The notes: generated by a model from the letters alone, not told the origin. Counted from the stretch's first letter, positions 45,796 through 58,990 are shown. The stretch: DNA of 64,000 nucleotides from Hemileia vastatrix (GCA_030280995.1 JASXTE010000004.1:42943297-43007296), one strand, 5' to 3'. Translations and numbers: made by a program.

Positions 45796-47078
45796 CTAAG
45801 ACTTTTTCTCTTTATACCTTTTTATCAGAGTAGGAAGGTTAGAAATTTCCTTTACAGGTATCCATGTATCATTTTCAGATGATTTATTGTTATATCTTAA
45901 TATATATTCACTACCCTCTACAGCAGTGATAATTCTATCATTTAAAATTTTATAAATTTCTGCAGTTTCTGTGACTTCCTGAGGATTTTTCTTTGGTCTA
46001 CCTCTTCTCTTGAGAAATAAGTCACTGTTGGAAGTACAAGGTTTAAGCAAGGAAATGGGAAAACAGGATGTTTTCTATCATATGGAGTATACAGTTCTTC
46101 TTCTACTGCATTATCAAAAACCATTCTTTTAACAAAGAATGGACCTACAAATGGATCTTTTAATTTTTTATTGCCTTGTAAATTGAAATGGAAAGTAGAT
46201 ATCAACACTTCATCACCCTTGTTAAATGTTTATTCTTTATGGGATTTATCCAATCTTTTTTTCTCATATTCAAATTCTTTATCAATACAGCTCTGATCAT
46301 GTTTTCTGCATAGCTGCTGCATTTTCACAAAAGATTTTACACCAGGGTGTAACTCCAACTTAGGTAATCCATTTTTGAGAATATTACAAGGAGTATTTAG
46401 AACATAGCCTAGCCCAAGCTCAAAAGGCGTTTTCTCAGCGACAGAGTGAACAGTGCTATTATAAGAAAATTTAAGACCTGGTAATAGTGTAACCAAGTCA
46501 AGAATGAACCTTTCATTATCTTTATATTCCAAAGCAAAGGCAAAATACCCTCTAATCATATCCTCGAGATTATGAATCATCCTTTCAGCTAGACCATAAG
46601 TCTGGGGATGGTGAGCAGTAGATAATTTCAACTCACAGCCGCATATATCCATCAATGACATCCAAAATTCAATGGTGAATTTAGGGTCTCTGTCAGAGAT
46701 GATGGCTTTTGGAAATCCAAAAATATTAAATATTTGAGACCACCACAAGAAATCTAACTCTTTAGTAGAAACATCTTTGTGAGTTGGAATAAATTTACAC
46801 ATTTTTGTAAATCTATCTGGAATAATTCAGCAAGAGTTATAACTGTCTTTCCCAGAAATGGGTAATCCTGTGAAAAAATCAATGTTAATTATTTTCCATG
46901 GTGCATCAGGAGTTTCAATATGCTGCATTAATCTAGCTCTTTTACCAGTTATTCTCTTTGATTTCTGGCAAGAATCACAGGATTCAACATATAATCTTGT
47001 GTCCTCAGACATACTAGCCCACCAAGCAGTGTTTTTTATTTTTATAATGGTTTTCTCAAGATCAAAATTACCTGCCAA
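45796..47078 (-). pseudogene. gypsy-2 integrase and chromodomain
   Basis: Zinc-binding part with ESCDSCQKSKRITGK (about 46980), catalytic core with SDRDPKFTIEFWMSL (about 46690) and STAHHPQTYGLAERM, C-terminal part ending near 46000, and a chromodomain (about 45910-45800) with EYILRYNNKSSENDTWIP and KEISNLPTLIKRYK. The chromodomain usually targets integration to marked heterochromatin. Two frameshifts (near 46805 and 46200) and a stop at 46828 inactivate it. Confidence 0.87.
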
Positions 47079-47098
47079 TATGTCATCATGACAAAGCT

Positions 47099-48892
47099 TT
47101 AAGAAGGTTTCTTTAATTGAAGAGGAATAACAATGACATTAGTAAGTTTTCTCCTGTAGTAAATATAACCATATTCAATAGAAAACTTTCTTTTATTCAA
47201 AGCATTTTGGTTCTTTGGAGGAAGAGTTTTAAATAATTCTTGAATAGAAGCATTCTTTGGATCATTCAAGATTGTAACCAATTTATTTAAATCAGAATCT
47301 TCTTCATATGTATCCAGATTCAATTGTAATAGCTCCTCTTCCATGTCAACCAAATTTATACCATGTTTATGAACTTTATCATCTTCAGGTACATAAGCTG
47401 GATTGGAGACATCATTTGGAAGAGGTAATCTAGACAACATATCTACATTGGAATGAACATATCCAGCCCTGTGAATAATAGTTATTCTACCTCTGTATTC
47501 TTGAACAGCAAGTTGCCACCTAAACATATTTATATTTGGTGTTTTAAAGTTTATGAGTGATTTAACAGCACTGCAATCAGTAACTCATTCAAATTTTTGA
47601 TCATCCAGGTAATAATGAAGCTTTTCCAAAGCCCATACAACTTCTAAGAACTCTAATTGACTAGCACAATACTTCAATTCACTATTTATCAAGGTTCTTG
47701 AAATATAACAAATTACTACATCTGAACATTTATCATTTATAATTTTTTTCTGGTGGAGGGCAGCTCCTAGTCCAACAAAACTTGAATCTGTGTAGAGAAC
47801 AAAAAGTTTATTGAAATCTGGAAGAGCCAGAATTGGCATAGTCATTTAAAATTTCTTCAATGTTTCAAAAGCTTTTTGAGTATCTTCATTCAATATATAA
47901 GCTACATCCTTTCTGGTTAATTTGGTTAGGGGTAGGGATATGAATTGATAATTTTAAACTTACTGTCTATAGTGGCCACACATTCACAAAAAACTTTGTA
48001 TTTCTCTTACAGAAGCTGGTGGTTTCACATTTTGGATAGCAGCAACTTCACCCTGGTCTACGCACATTTGTAAGCCAGAAACAACATTACCCAGGACTTT
48101 TAGGGATTGAAAGCCAAATTTATACTTTTTTAAGGATAGAGTTATGTTAATTTCATACATTTTTTGGAAGACTTTTACTAAGTGCTGCATATGTTCGTCA
48201 AAGTTTTTGGAAAAAACTATGATATCATCAATATGAACCATTAAGCATCCTTCAGTTAACTCCAGATGAGATGTATTATCCATTACTTTTTGAAATACTG
48301 AAGGGGCATTCTTAGGGCCAAGCGGCATCCTAACATATTTATAAATTCCCATATGAGTTGCAATTAGCAAAAAATTTTGGGATGATTTTTCAACAAGTAT
48401 TTGATAATAACTCTTATTACCATCTAGGCAACTAATAAACTTTGCACCCTGTAAGGTTGCATGTATGGAGTTTATACTTGGTAAAGTGTAAATATCATAT
48501 ACTATGTAAGTATTTAAGGCTCTATAATCCCCACAAAATAAAGCTTTATATTTCTCATAAGAGATCAAGACTGGAGAGATGACACAATATTTTGGGGTAA
48601 CATCCACTTTTTCAATAATATTCATTTTTAATAAGGTAGAAATATTATCCTCAATGTCTTTCCTTTTTGTGGGGGAAGCAGAATAAGGTTTTTTCTTCAT
48701 ACTAAGAGGAATATCACTCAAATTACATGATAAATAAATTTTCATTTCATTCTTTACAACTCCCAATTCATGAGATCCATGTGAAAAAGCCATAGGAAAA
48801 GAAGTAACTAAAGAAATTATAGAATACTTCTGGTCACCAGTTAAATGATCACCAAATGAAGCATTATTTATTTCAGACAATAAATCTTCCAT
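47099..48892 (-). pseudogene. gypsy-2 reverse transcriptase and RNase H
   Basis: Reverse transcriptase frame 48892-47984 with KFISCLDGNKSYYQI, MPLGPKNAPSVFQKVM and the catalytic MVHIDDIIVFS (IDD in place of the common YxDD). RNase H follows in another frame (47845-47585, LFVLYTDSSFVGLGAAL) and its end at 47527-47400 (HRAGYVHSNVDMLSRLP). Frameshifts near 47900 and 47560 break the polyprotein. Confidence 0.9.
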
Positions 48893-49215
48893 TTCCTCTG
48901 TTGGTTTCCTTTACACTGAATCAATGAATTACAAGATTTTAACAGGTGTGCAGAATGTTTTTTAGGAGGAGCATTTTTAAATTTTCTTTTTCCATTCAAG
49001 CTCAAGGTGAAACAATTGTTTGCTGAATCCAAGTTGATACCAAACATGATTAAAATGTCATTACCCATAATAAACCAATTTCTCAAGTTATCATTTTTAT
49101 TAAAACAAATTCACACATAGCTCTGAAAAAGCCACCATTATATTTAAAAAGACAGTGGTTTTGTACTTACCAATGGGACATAATACAGAGCCAAAACCTC
49201 TCTATTTTTCAGATG

Positions 49216-49470
49216 TTATAGGTAAAATTTACTATGATAATTATTATCTACTGAAGCAAGTGCCTTTTCAGACACCACACTACCACCAGCACCAGAGTCA
49301 AGAACAACCTCAACATTTTTACCATTAATGATAACTGGTGCTCTCAAAGGGGAGATTAATATGAAGCTGTCAGAAATATCTTTAATAATTTCAGCATTTT
49401 CCACTGAAGATACATTCATGTTACATGTCTCAGATAAAGTATATAAATATTGAATATCATGATCTAACAT
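49216..49470 (-). pseudogene. gypsy-2 aspartic protease
   Basis: GKNVEVVLDSGAGGSVVSE with the DSGA active site at about 49290. It follows Gag by a frame change and is separated from reverse transcriptase by about 320 bp in other frames (for example 49086-48868). Confidence 0.8.
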
Positions 49471-49599
49471 TAAAAAATCATTGAAGCCATTATCCTCATA
49501 AGAGATATTACTATCACAGTCACTTGAAGTTTCATCAATGTCAACTGTAGCATTTTCAGGATCTTCAGTTTGTTCAACAAGATGAATTTTCTTTTCAAA

Positions 49600-51926
49600 A
49601 ACTTATAGTTTTTTCCATGATTTGTTACATTTATAACAAGTATTAGTTGCATATTTCTTTGGAGCAAATGGAGCAGAGGGTTTACCAGATTTTTCTGGAA
49701 GTTTTGGTGAAGGTTTTATTTTGTCATTGGAAGGCCTTGAAGAATGATTCCTTGGTTCATATCTGTGGTTGAGTAATACCTAATTACAGATATGAATAAA
49801 AGAAGAATTTTCTCTCACATGCTCAGTTCTGGCTACAATCAAATCGCTAAGTGAGTTTGGCAATTTATAGAGGATTTTGTCTCTCCAAATATCATTGTCA
49901 ATTTTTGGATCCATAGTTCTAGGAATTTTTGTTATTTTCATGAGGAAACTAATAGGTCTCTCAGTAGAAGAGGATGTATATTTAGCATTTTCATATAATC
50001 TTTGTTGTGCCAATCTGAACTTTAAAACACCAACTTGATTCTCAATCAATGTTTTCTATTCAGCCCAAGTAGATTGATGATTATCCATCAAGACAGATTC
50101 ATACCACTTAAGGTAAATATTGGAGAATAAGGAAATCAGCTTAGAGACTATTTCTTTATCTGGAATTTTATAAGAATTTTTTAAATTATCAATTCTTTCA
50201 ATAAAATGCTGCCAGTCAGATAAAGAATCACCGTCAAAGGTGGGATATTGATCAAGTTTAGGCAAATTTTTATGGCTATTTGGCTGTTCAAATTTAGAAT
50301 TATTAATTGTAATTAATTCTTGAAGCCTGGATAGGTGTTCAGAAATTTCATTATTTACAGAAACAGTTGGCTTATGATGAGTATTGAAAAACTTTTTGTG
50401 GTCCGCTGCAGAAGTCCCAGATACTTTGTCAGGATGTTTATTTGACACATTTAAAGGGATGTAAGAACCACTGTTTTCAGGTTGTTTACCCTTATTTATG
50501 AAGGAGGTATAAGTAGTATTGTCAATCTGACAAACATGCTCATCAGGGATAAGAGGTAAGAAAGTGATTTTTTTTTCAAGATCAGACAAAGAATTTCTCA
50601 ACCTAGAAAGTTCAGATAGTTGATCATTAATTTTTGTAAGAGATAAAACATTTCTGTCTTCATATACTGAGAATTTATTACTAAAAGCTTGCAAATAATT
50701 TTTCAATGTGTTTAATTCCTTATGTAAGGATGAATTTTCCTTTCTTAATGTAGCATTTTCATCTATGATGGGTTTTAAATCATGAATCTTCTTTTGCAAA
50801 GTATAAACCTTATCCCCAAGAGACTTTTAATAATTTTTATTTGTTTTTGATGAGAAAGAACAGTATTCAAGGTGTCTTTCAATTTATAATAAGCAGTATC
50901 TTGAGCAGAATAACTCACTTTACAATGTAAATGCAGATTATTCAATCTTTCATCCTCATGTTTCAAAAAATCACTCAGAAGTCTATCCTTGATAACATTA
51001 AAATCAGTAGAATATTTCAATATTTCCTCAGAAGTTTTCTCAAGAAAGAAATATACCTCAGGGGCAACAGAATCATTTTTAATTGCAAGAGATAGATTAA
51101 TTAAAGAAGTTGAAGTTAAATTTAAAGGTTCATCAAATGACAATTTACTAATTACATCATTAAGGCTTCTCATAACAGGATGTTGTATCTTAATAGGTTT
51201 GAAAGTTATTTCACTATGATTAACAAGATTACCTGTAGATGAAGATTTATTATTATAAATACCAACATGTTTATCAAACAAATCAGTCACCATGGCAAGG
51301 GAAGAAACTTCCCCTGTGCCTTCTTTTTTCTGCCTCCCTGATACGGATGGGGCTGTTGATAGAAGGTTTTTGTCCTTGATGGGCCAGGTTGATTAACTGG
51401 TTGATGCTGTGCATTCTTTTGGTAGTGGCTCATGAGATAGTCTCATTTCAACTGCTCCACTTACAGAGTTTTTTGATTTTTATGGGAAAAGTTGGGGGTT
51501 TGGTGGGACTGATGAGTCTGGCTGGCCTGTGAGGGAGGAAGATGTGCCTGTCTTTGATTCAAGAGCTCCTGAATTTTCCCCTAGAGGGTGTCTACCTTTG
51601 CTTTTTATTTCATATTGTCTGCCTTTAGTTTCTTTATGTGACTGTACAAGTTTTTTACCTGTTGTGATAGTGGAATCTTTTTTATTTTTATTCCCTTTAG
51701 AGGATCTTCCAGATTGATTTGAGGCTTGGCTTCTTTCAGAGTTGTTTGGGGAGGGGGGTTTACTACTCCTTCTGAAATTTCTATGTCCTGAAGAATTTGA
51801 TTTATATTTATCAGTAGAAAAATTTTTAAAAGTCAATTTAGAGGAACCTACAGAGTCAACCTCACATTCTACTTCAATTTCATCAATGTTTAAGTTTTCC
51901 ATTCTCTCAGTTAAATTACTAGACAT
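49600..51926 (-). pseudogene. gypsy-2 Gag
   Basis: Start ATG at 51926 (MSSNLTERMENLNIDEIEVE), a basic Ser-rich region, a long coiled-coil region (50800-50560), then a capsid-like region (50205-49790) with FDGDSLSDWQHFIERI and WRDKILYKLPNSLSDLIVAR. The end near 49620 has CYKCNKSWK, a reduced Cys cluster where a CCHC knuckle is expected. Stops at 51480 and 51297-51480 and two frame changes break it. Confidence 0.75.
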
Positions 51927-52676
51927 GATAGCTAAAAAATCAATTAAATTTCAACAAAAAGGAACTGATTTATAAATATTAATATATTATTTGAGTTAAA
52001 AATAAATTAAAAAAATTTTATTAAGATTATTATTTATAAAGAGAAATAACAATCAAAATAAATATTTATTAGTTATTCAAGTTAATGTGATTTATTTTAT
52101 AGTATAAAATAAAACCACTAATTATTAAAATGGGACAAATACTAATGTATAAATTTCAACAAAGAATAATAATACTATAAAAATAAAGGGAAATAATTGG
52201 GACTAAGAACAGAGTACTATTATTGTCAACCAATATTAATAATACCAAAATCAAATGGCAATAATTGGGATTAAGCACAGAGTACTATTATTGTCAACCA
52301 ATATTATCAAAATTTAATTAAAAATTTAATTAATAACTTAATCTAAAAATTAATGATCTTCTAGGACTAAGAGGGTTGCTCTATTATTTTCAACTAGGAG
52401 TAAAAAATTATTAAAAAAAATTATCACTAACACTCAGTGGCTGAGAAAAAAGGCTAAGGCACTGTTATTGCAATAAAAATTCAAGAATAGAGTTGATAGG
52501 TGCAAAGTTTGACTTACTATAGTGATCAAATATCACCTTAAATAAAATGTATTTAGTAATATATAAACCAAATATGTTGAACCCAAGTTCAAAACTCAGT
52601 TGAAGAAAAAATTTGAAAACTCACGCAATGTGGTCTGTGTGTCAAGTCAATTGTCCAAAAAAATTGTTGTCGTTGT
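51927..52676 (-). other. gypsy-2 untranslated leader with a tandem repeat
   Basis: AT-rich leader between Gag and element X. A unit of about 64 bp containing CAGAGTACTATTATTGTCAA occurs twice (about 52190-52310). No ORF. Confidence 0.6.
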
Positions 52677-53707
52677 TGTAGAAAATCCTATAGTAATAGC
52701 TATAGGCCTTGACCAAGGGAGTTGGAGTAAAACTGGAGAGAAAAAACCTTGACCCTTTGAGAAATACCAGGTGAGATTTATTTGCTACAGCAAATTAGAG
52801 ACTGTTACTATACCCCTTCAAACACACTTCTTGACTGCTTAACAAGTCAAGAAAGAAGCCTAAATAGACCACAGACCAAAGAGAACCTGAAATGCAGAAA
52901 GATCCACACCAGAAAACTAAAACACTGTGCACTTTTTGCACAGAAAACAGCAATAATACTTGATGCAGGTTGCAAAGCTACACCAGAGAACCAGTTGTCA
53001 AACTTGATTTAAATGAAGAACTAACCTTTCAACAAACACAGCCAATTGTGGCCAAAAAACAGTTAAAACTGAGTGAGAAAAAACAATATAATTACCAGAT
53101 GGTTGTATGATAATTAAAGTTGCACCAAACTGTCTTCTTCAGTATGTACACAAAGATCATCACCTAAAAAATCTATGCACAGCAACTAATTTGGCACTTT
53201 TGACAACCAAATTGAATAAAAACCCTCTATAACCAAGGCGGGAGGACTTCCTATAAGCCAGAAAACCACCCAAGACATCTAATAAAGCCCAAAATACTTA
53301 GAGAAATCCACCACAACTACTAAAACCCTTAAAACACAAAATAAAGCTATGAAAACATTTAGACATAAAATATAGAGCCAAATTAGCTCTAGTTAATGGC
53401 ACTAAGCACTTAAACCTAAGACTTAAGGTTAGCCCGCAAAAAACAAAAAACAAAATTAAATGGCTATTTTTTAAAAATGAAAAATGAGGAAATGACCCCT
53501 TAAAGCTTGGAATGTGAAAAATATCATCAAGACATCAAATATAAAGAAAACAGGGGCTATCAATTGGTAGTATCCACATACTCATAGTCCCAAAATCCAT
53601 CAATTAAAACCAAAATAACACATAATTATTCAATAAATTTCAATCAATACATAAAAATAATTGCCAAACAGACCAACAAAGGCCTCTTCCAATGTTGAAA
53701 GACTAAA
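52677..53707. mobile_element. Element X, copy 2 (1031 bp)
   Basis: Begins TGTAGAAAATCCTATAGTAA and ends TTGAAAGACTAAA, with the 4-bp duplication TTGT (52673-52676 and 53708-53711). Homologous to 44179-45273 from end to end. Placed in the gypsy-2 leader near the 5' LTR. Confidence 0.85.
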
Positions 53708-53728
53708 TTGTTTGGAAAGGCCCCCAAG

Positions 53729-55189
53729 TATCTGCCGGTTTGTCTAGAAGGAGGAGGAATAATGGAGAAGAAGAAGAGAGAGGAGAAGAAGGAAAAACTT
53801 AAATGTAAAAGAGGAGAAAGGAGAAAAGGAATAAGAGATAAATTGACAATTAAAAAATGGAAGTAATAGGACTAATGAAAAAAGGTGGACTCAATTACAA
53901 TAGTAAGTATTTTAATCTATCTCTGCTTAACTATCAACAACTAATGATTAAAAATCTCTTAAAGAAACCATTATAATTTTATTTAATAGTTAAGGGGACA
54001 GAAATGCCACAATAAACAATCAAGTAGACTATAGTTTTAAAATATGATAAAGTAATGTAAGTGATGGGCTGAAGGGGATTACCCAAGACCTTTTTATAGG
54101 CAAGGGGTCCTTTGAAGAACCACAAATTTGTAAATACAAAATGATAACAAAATGAAACAAGAAAATAAAAGAATATAATTGAAAACTGGTTATTGAGAGA
54201 AAAATATGAAACAAGGAATTAAACCCACAAATAAGAACTAATTTTTCCCATCCTGCATTCCCAAACCAGTTAATAAAAATAGTGAGTAGCTACACAAATT
54301 TTTAACATGGGAAACTGAGAGTAATATATCCAAAATAGGTATTACAATGAAATTTAAGTGGTTTAATTGAACCAATATAATCATAACATTTTTACGAAAT
54401 TAATTATATAATCAATTTAAGCCCAAAAAAGAATTCAGTAATTGTTTTAAGTATTCCATTTGAGTAATAACTAAATTAAGTGAAAAAGGTAACTTATTTA
54501 ATGAACAATAATTAAAATTAAGTATTTAATTTATTTTATTAAGTATTTTAATTTATTAAATGAAATATTTTTTGAACACAGTTAAGGGTCAAAAAAGCGC
54601 CCAATATTTATGGATTATAACATATGAGAAGATTGATTTAATATATAGTTTTAATTAATTAACTTTTAATTCCATTATAATTTTAATTTTTCAATTTTAA
54701 TTATAATATAGATTTACAATAAATTAATTATTAATTTATTAATATTATATGCATAAAAAATATGCCATTATTTATAGAATATGATATATATTAGGGGGTA
54801 TCAAAGTTAGAAATCTTCCATTTCAAAATACCTCTTTTTTGCATCACATCCACCATGATTATTTTTTTAAATATGCCATATTGTGCCCCCAAAAGACATT
54901 TTTACTGAGAATTAATGTCAAGTTTGTGAATTTCTATTTGTGCAGTGAAATACCTTTTAAATAATTACAAATTTCTAACTTTGATACCCCCTATTATGTT
55001 TGGTGTAAGTGTATAAATCATTTATTTAATAATAAAATTAAATTATATTTTTTTACTTATTTTAATAAAATTTTTATATAATTTTATGATGTAATAAAAT
55101 ATTATTTTAATTGCATAAAATACATCACTTTATTCCCTCCAAAAAAATATTATACATTTTACTGGGATTTTGAGACAGCCTGGCTGACA
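53729..55189 (-). repeat. 5' LTR of gypsy-2
   Basis: Starts (minus strand) TGTCAGCCAGGCTGTC at 55189 and ends CCGGCAGATA at 53729. Contains the conserved CTATAAAAAGG block (near 54094). A 200-bp MITE is inserted at 54793-54992. The usual tRNA 3'-end primer site is not evident in the sequence after the LTR (CTTGGGGGCCTTTCC on the minus strand). Confidence 0.88.
54793..54992 (+). mobile_element. 200-bp Harbinger-type MITE in the gypsy-2 5' LTR
   Basis: Ends AGGGGGTATCAAAGTTAGAA and TTCTAACTTTGATACCCCCT, duplication ATT (54790-54792 and 54993-54995). The other LTR of the same element is uninterrupted here (near 45565). Confidence 0.93.
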
Positions 55190-57898
55190 ACTATAGAAAT
55201 TATGTATTTTATGAGTTTCTTTTATTTATTTTTTTATTTAATAATAAATTTTTTTGATTAGATAAAAAATAGCTTTGATTTAAATTAAATAATTCAATTA
55301 AAGGTTGAATATTAGATTTATCTACATATATAACTGTTTAGCTTGATTTCTTGTTTTGTGATTACTATATATAACTGGATAATTGACTGTAATAGCCTCA
55401 ATTTAAGAAATTTTAATAAGTTATCTGCCTTAATATATTTACAATAATTTATTCAGTAGCAGAAAACAATTTCTGAGTCCTTTCTTTTGCCAATATTTGT
55501 CATTGCAATGACTATATACATTTTCAAAAAAATTATATATTATGTTTTTGGTGGAACTTAGATTGAACTCTCAATGCAATCCTGTTTCCAAGTGTGGTTC
55601 AAGCTAAGTCAAGCCATGAGAAAATTTATAAATTTTTAAAAGTTTTATTAAGTATTTTTTAATATAAAAATAATTACATTTTTATATCAAAATATTTTTA
55701 TTAAATACTTTGAAGTTCTGATAATAAGTAGAAATTAAGAATTATTTTCAAAAAATATTATATTAAAAATAGTTTTAAGTTGATTATATACTATTATGAT
55801 ATGAGTTCTTTCCATATAACAGATTAAGAAACTAACTAAATATCAATTTTATACAACTATTTTATATAAAAAAGGTGTTGGCTCTTCTGCTTAGATTTGA
55901 AGTACTTCAAAAAAATTATTTTTGCTTTAGGTACACATTATATAGAGTCTTCAGAGCATCATATTAATTTTTTAGACTTATATTTTTAAGTTGAAAGGAA
56001 GCCTCACAGGAGAAAATTGGTGCTTTGTAAAAAAAAAAAGGAAATATCTTTTAAATTAATATATATTTTTATAAAAAGTCAAATTTTAATATATATTTTC
56101 TGTTTTAAATTTGTAATGAAGATTTTAAATTTTTCTATTTAAATTAATTTTTATAACAATATACTCATTCTAGTATTACATTGTGATAAGGCCAATTTCA
56201 AAAAGATTTTTGAATTCTTCTGATAAAATAAAATATCAAAGGGATTATTTTTCATACACTTAAAAATTGAATCGAAACATCATATAAGAAATACAAATCA
56301 GCATGAATATCATAATTACAATAAATCATTGATATTCCTGAACCCATATATTTAATTTTAGAATTGTGTGTAAGTGTTCAGTTGTGGATTGCCTCTATCA
56401 AAACCTTTATTCTAAAGACTAAAAAAGTGCACCTGAAACATTTTACTTAATTTATTTTTCAAAACAAGAGAATTGAAATATTTTTTCTATTCATTTAAAA
56501 TATGTAATAATATTATTTTTAATCAAAATATGATTTCCTTTACAGCTTCTTTGCTACATGGGTATATTCTAAAGTACCTATTTTGTCTTTTTTACAAGAT
56601 GAATACAATATAATAGTTTTTCTATTTGAAACTGATAGAATTATGAAAAGTTGCACTTCTACATATTTAATTCAGTTCTTAAACAATAATACAATAATAA
56701 ATTTTACTTGAAGAACCTTTTTTAACATGAGAATACTTTGCAAGATATATTGTGCTTATTCCCAGGTTGACACTGAAATTATCCCACAATACAGCATTGA
56801 AGCAAAATCAAGCACTAAAATTAAAGTTTAAATAAATTTATACTAATTTGTTTTTATTATCTTTAAGGTTTTACATCTAGCTTGAATTTCATTTTTTCAT
56901 ATGGAAAATTTACTGAGTACTGATTAATTATTTCAACTTGTGAGATTACTCTACCAAATAACCACATTTACATGAAATTTTAATTAAATACATCATGAAG
57001 AGGTCCAGAATATCATATATGTATTGCATTGAATAAATGTATATTGCAAAAATTCTTAGTAGTTGAATATTTAATAGAACAAAAAAAAAGAGCAAAAATA
57101 TATTTCCTCTTTATTTTAAACATCTTCTTGCATATAAAAATATAAAAATCTGGATTAAAATCCCCTGGTATAAGAATTATACTTCTTTATAGACATATAA
57201 TTAAACAATTTATAAATTATTAGTGCTTAGTGTAAAGAAGCTATTAGAGGACTTCATTGAAACATAAACAAGGAAAACATGTTGCTATCTTTTATTTTTT
57301 TTAATTATGAGTCTTTTCACAGTATTCTAAAATAAAATGCTTGAGAATTTTGATTGTTCTATATGTTTCTTAAATAAATCCATTTAGTTGAAAATAATTA
57401 TATTGCATAATCAGAAATAATAAAAATACAAAAAAATCAGTTAATATGCTTTAAATTAAAAAATCAATGCTTCAAATTCTTAGTTAAAAGGAGTTATCAA
57501 TAAAAAGAACCACTGATCTAATTTTATTTTATTTTTTTAAAAAAACTAATAAAATCATTAGAGAGGTTAAAAATAATGCTTTTGAAAGAGATAGTATAAT
57601 TCTCAGTCTTTTTAATGATCAAGTGAAATTCAAAATGAAAATTAATTTTTTTTTATGGAAAAAATTCTGTGAATGGATCAGACTCTTAATCTGCCCTTGT
57701 TATTCTTTCTATAAATTATTCATTAAACTTTCATGATTATTCCAGAACAGACTCATCCATTGTTGGCTAAGAGCTCAAGATGAGTTCAAAGTAATTTTCA
57801 GTATCAGTTCATTATAAGTTCAGTCTGAGTTCCATATGAGATCAATCTAAGTTCAAGTTGAGGACTTGATAGAAAGTCCCCCCAAATATTGTGTGGTG

Positions 57899-58203
57899 GT
57901 ATCAATTACTAATAATCACAACCACAATGTCCTTTCCACTAGAAGTTAAGTACATGATATTTTATGGTAATGTATTGGGATATTCTTTTTTTACATATTG
58001 TAGTTTTTGAAGTAAGACATATTTTCCAAAGAACCAAAGAAGGCTTTAAAAAATTGTTTCTTTCAAATTAAACTTTGTTTTTGATATGATTTTCTCTTCT
58101 TATTAGAAATTGTAGGCTTAACTTCTAATAAGGTTTTGAAGAGGATGAGAGTGATGAGAGTGATGAAGACTTTGACATTATTCCAGACATTTTGTTGATA
58201 TTT
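57899..58203 (-). pseudogene. H1 TET/JBP-like gene, 5' portion
   Basis: ATG near 58193 gives MSGIMSKSSSLSSLSSSSKP, the Ser-rich start seen in H2. The sequence 57899-58060 aligns with the H2 TET intron/exon region at 36028-36190. Cut on the left by element O at 57898; the gene continues at 18528. An early stop follows the Ser-rich stretch. Confidence 0.7.
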
Positions 58204-58299
58204 TTGAATCTTTTATTTGAAATATAAAAAATAAAAAAATAAAAAATAAGAAAAAAATAAGAGACAAGAATTAATTGTTAATAATTAATTTTCAATTTA

Positions 58300-58990
58300 T
58301 TTCTACCTTAAACCCCCAATTTCCCCCTTTTTTTTCCTCAATATTCCCCCTAATATCCTTTTTTGGTGTCCTAAATGCCCATTTTTCCCCCCTTTGGAAT
58401 CCTCAAAACTCCCCCTTTTCCCCTCTTTGATGTCCTCCAGATCCCCCTTTTCCCCCTTTGGTATCTGCAACCCCCCCTTTTATTCCCTTAAGTGTCCTCA
58501 GACATTTCCTTTTTCCCCCCTTTCATCTCCTGAAAACCCCCCCCCCCTCCCCATCTATCCCACCCCCTAATTGCTTCCCCCCTCACCTCTCCTCCTGTCC
58601 CCCCCCTTCATTATTTAGTGATTCACTAACCAATTGCTAAGTTAATGAACAATTGGTGACAATTGTTCATTAGCCTAGTGAATCATTAGTGATTCCCTAA
58701 GTTAATGAATTATTGGCGACAATTTTTCAGTAACTTAGAGATTTGTTAGAAGATTGCTAAGTAATGAAGGGTGGGGGAGGAGAAGTGAGGGGGTAGGGAA
58801 GGAGGGATAGGAGCAATAAGGGGTAGGGGGGTTTTCAGGAGACCAAAGGGGAGAAAAGGAAGAGGGGGTCTTGTGGACACCTAAGAGGGGAAAAGGGGGG
58901 TGTTGAGAACACCAAAGGGAGCAAAAGGGGGTATTGAGGAGACCAAGAAGGGGGAAAAGGGGAGAATGAGAATATCAATGAGGGGGGAAG
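58300..58990. repeat. Polypyrimidine/polypurine hairpin of H1
   Basis: C/T-rich arm (58310-58610), a centre with nested inverted repeats around ACAATTGGTGACAATTGT (58650-58690), then an A/G-rich arm (58760-58990). Located between the TET 5' end and transposase 3' end, as in H2. Confidence 0.8.

Larger units (their letters stand above)
25405..55189 (-). mobile_element. Ty3/gypsy chromodomain element gypsy-2 with nested Harbinger insertions
   Basis: 5' LTR 55189-53729, internal region 53728-45764, 3' LTR 45763-45414 plus 26319-25405. H2 (26323-45413) splits the 3' LTR. LTRs start TGTCAGCC and end GATA. Flanks AATAT (25400-25404) and ACTAT (55190-55194) are a target duplication with one mismatch. 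Further insertions are element X in the leader (52677-53707) and a MITE in the 5' LTR (54793-54992). Coding frames are broken, so it is inactive. Without insertions it would be about 9.4 kb. Confidence 0.85.
18529..57898 (-). mobile_element. Large non-coding TIR element O (CMC-like), carrying nested insertions
   Basis: Left end CACCACGCAATATAGGGGGG, right end the inverse of CACCACACAATATTTGGGGG. O sits inside the H1 TET gene: the flanks 18528 and 57899 together restore the order seen in H2 near 36030. Flanking triplets ATA and GTA are an imperfect 3-bp duplication. Without M (20306-25338) and gypsy-2 (25405-55189) it is about 4.5 kb. It carries subterminal repeats of the GAACTCAGATTGAACTT kind, a long hairpin, and no recognisable protein gene. 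TIRs starting CAC with 3-bp duplications recall the CMC (CACTA/Mirage/Chapaev) superfamily; this class assignment is tentative. Confidence 0.7.

Noticed and set aside
52782..53012. 76-aa ORF and its counterpart at 44296-44586
   Set aside because: Both are inside element X, but the translations differ and contain no shared reading-frame conservation that I can see.
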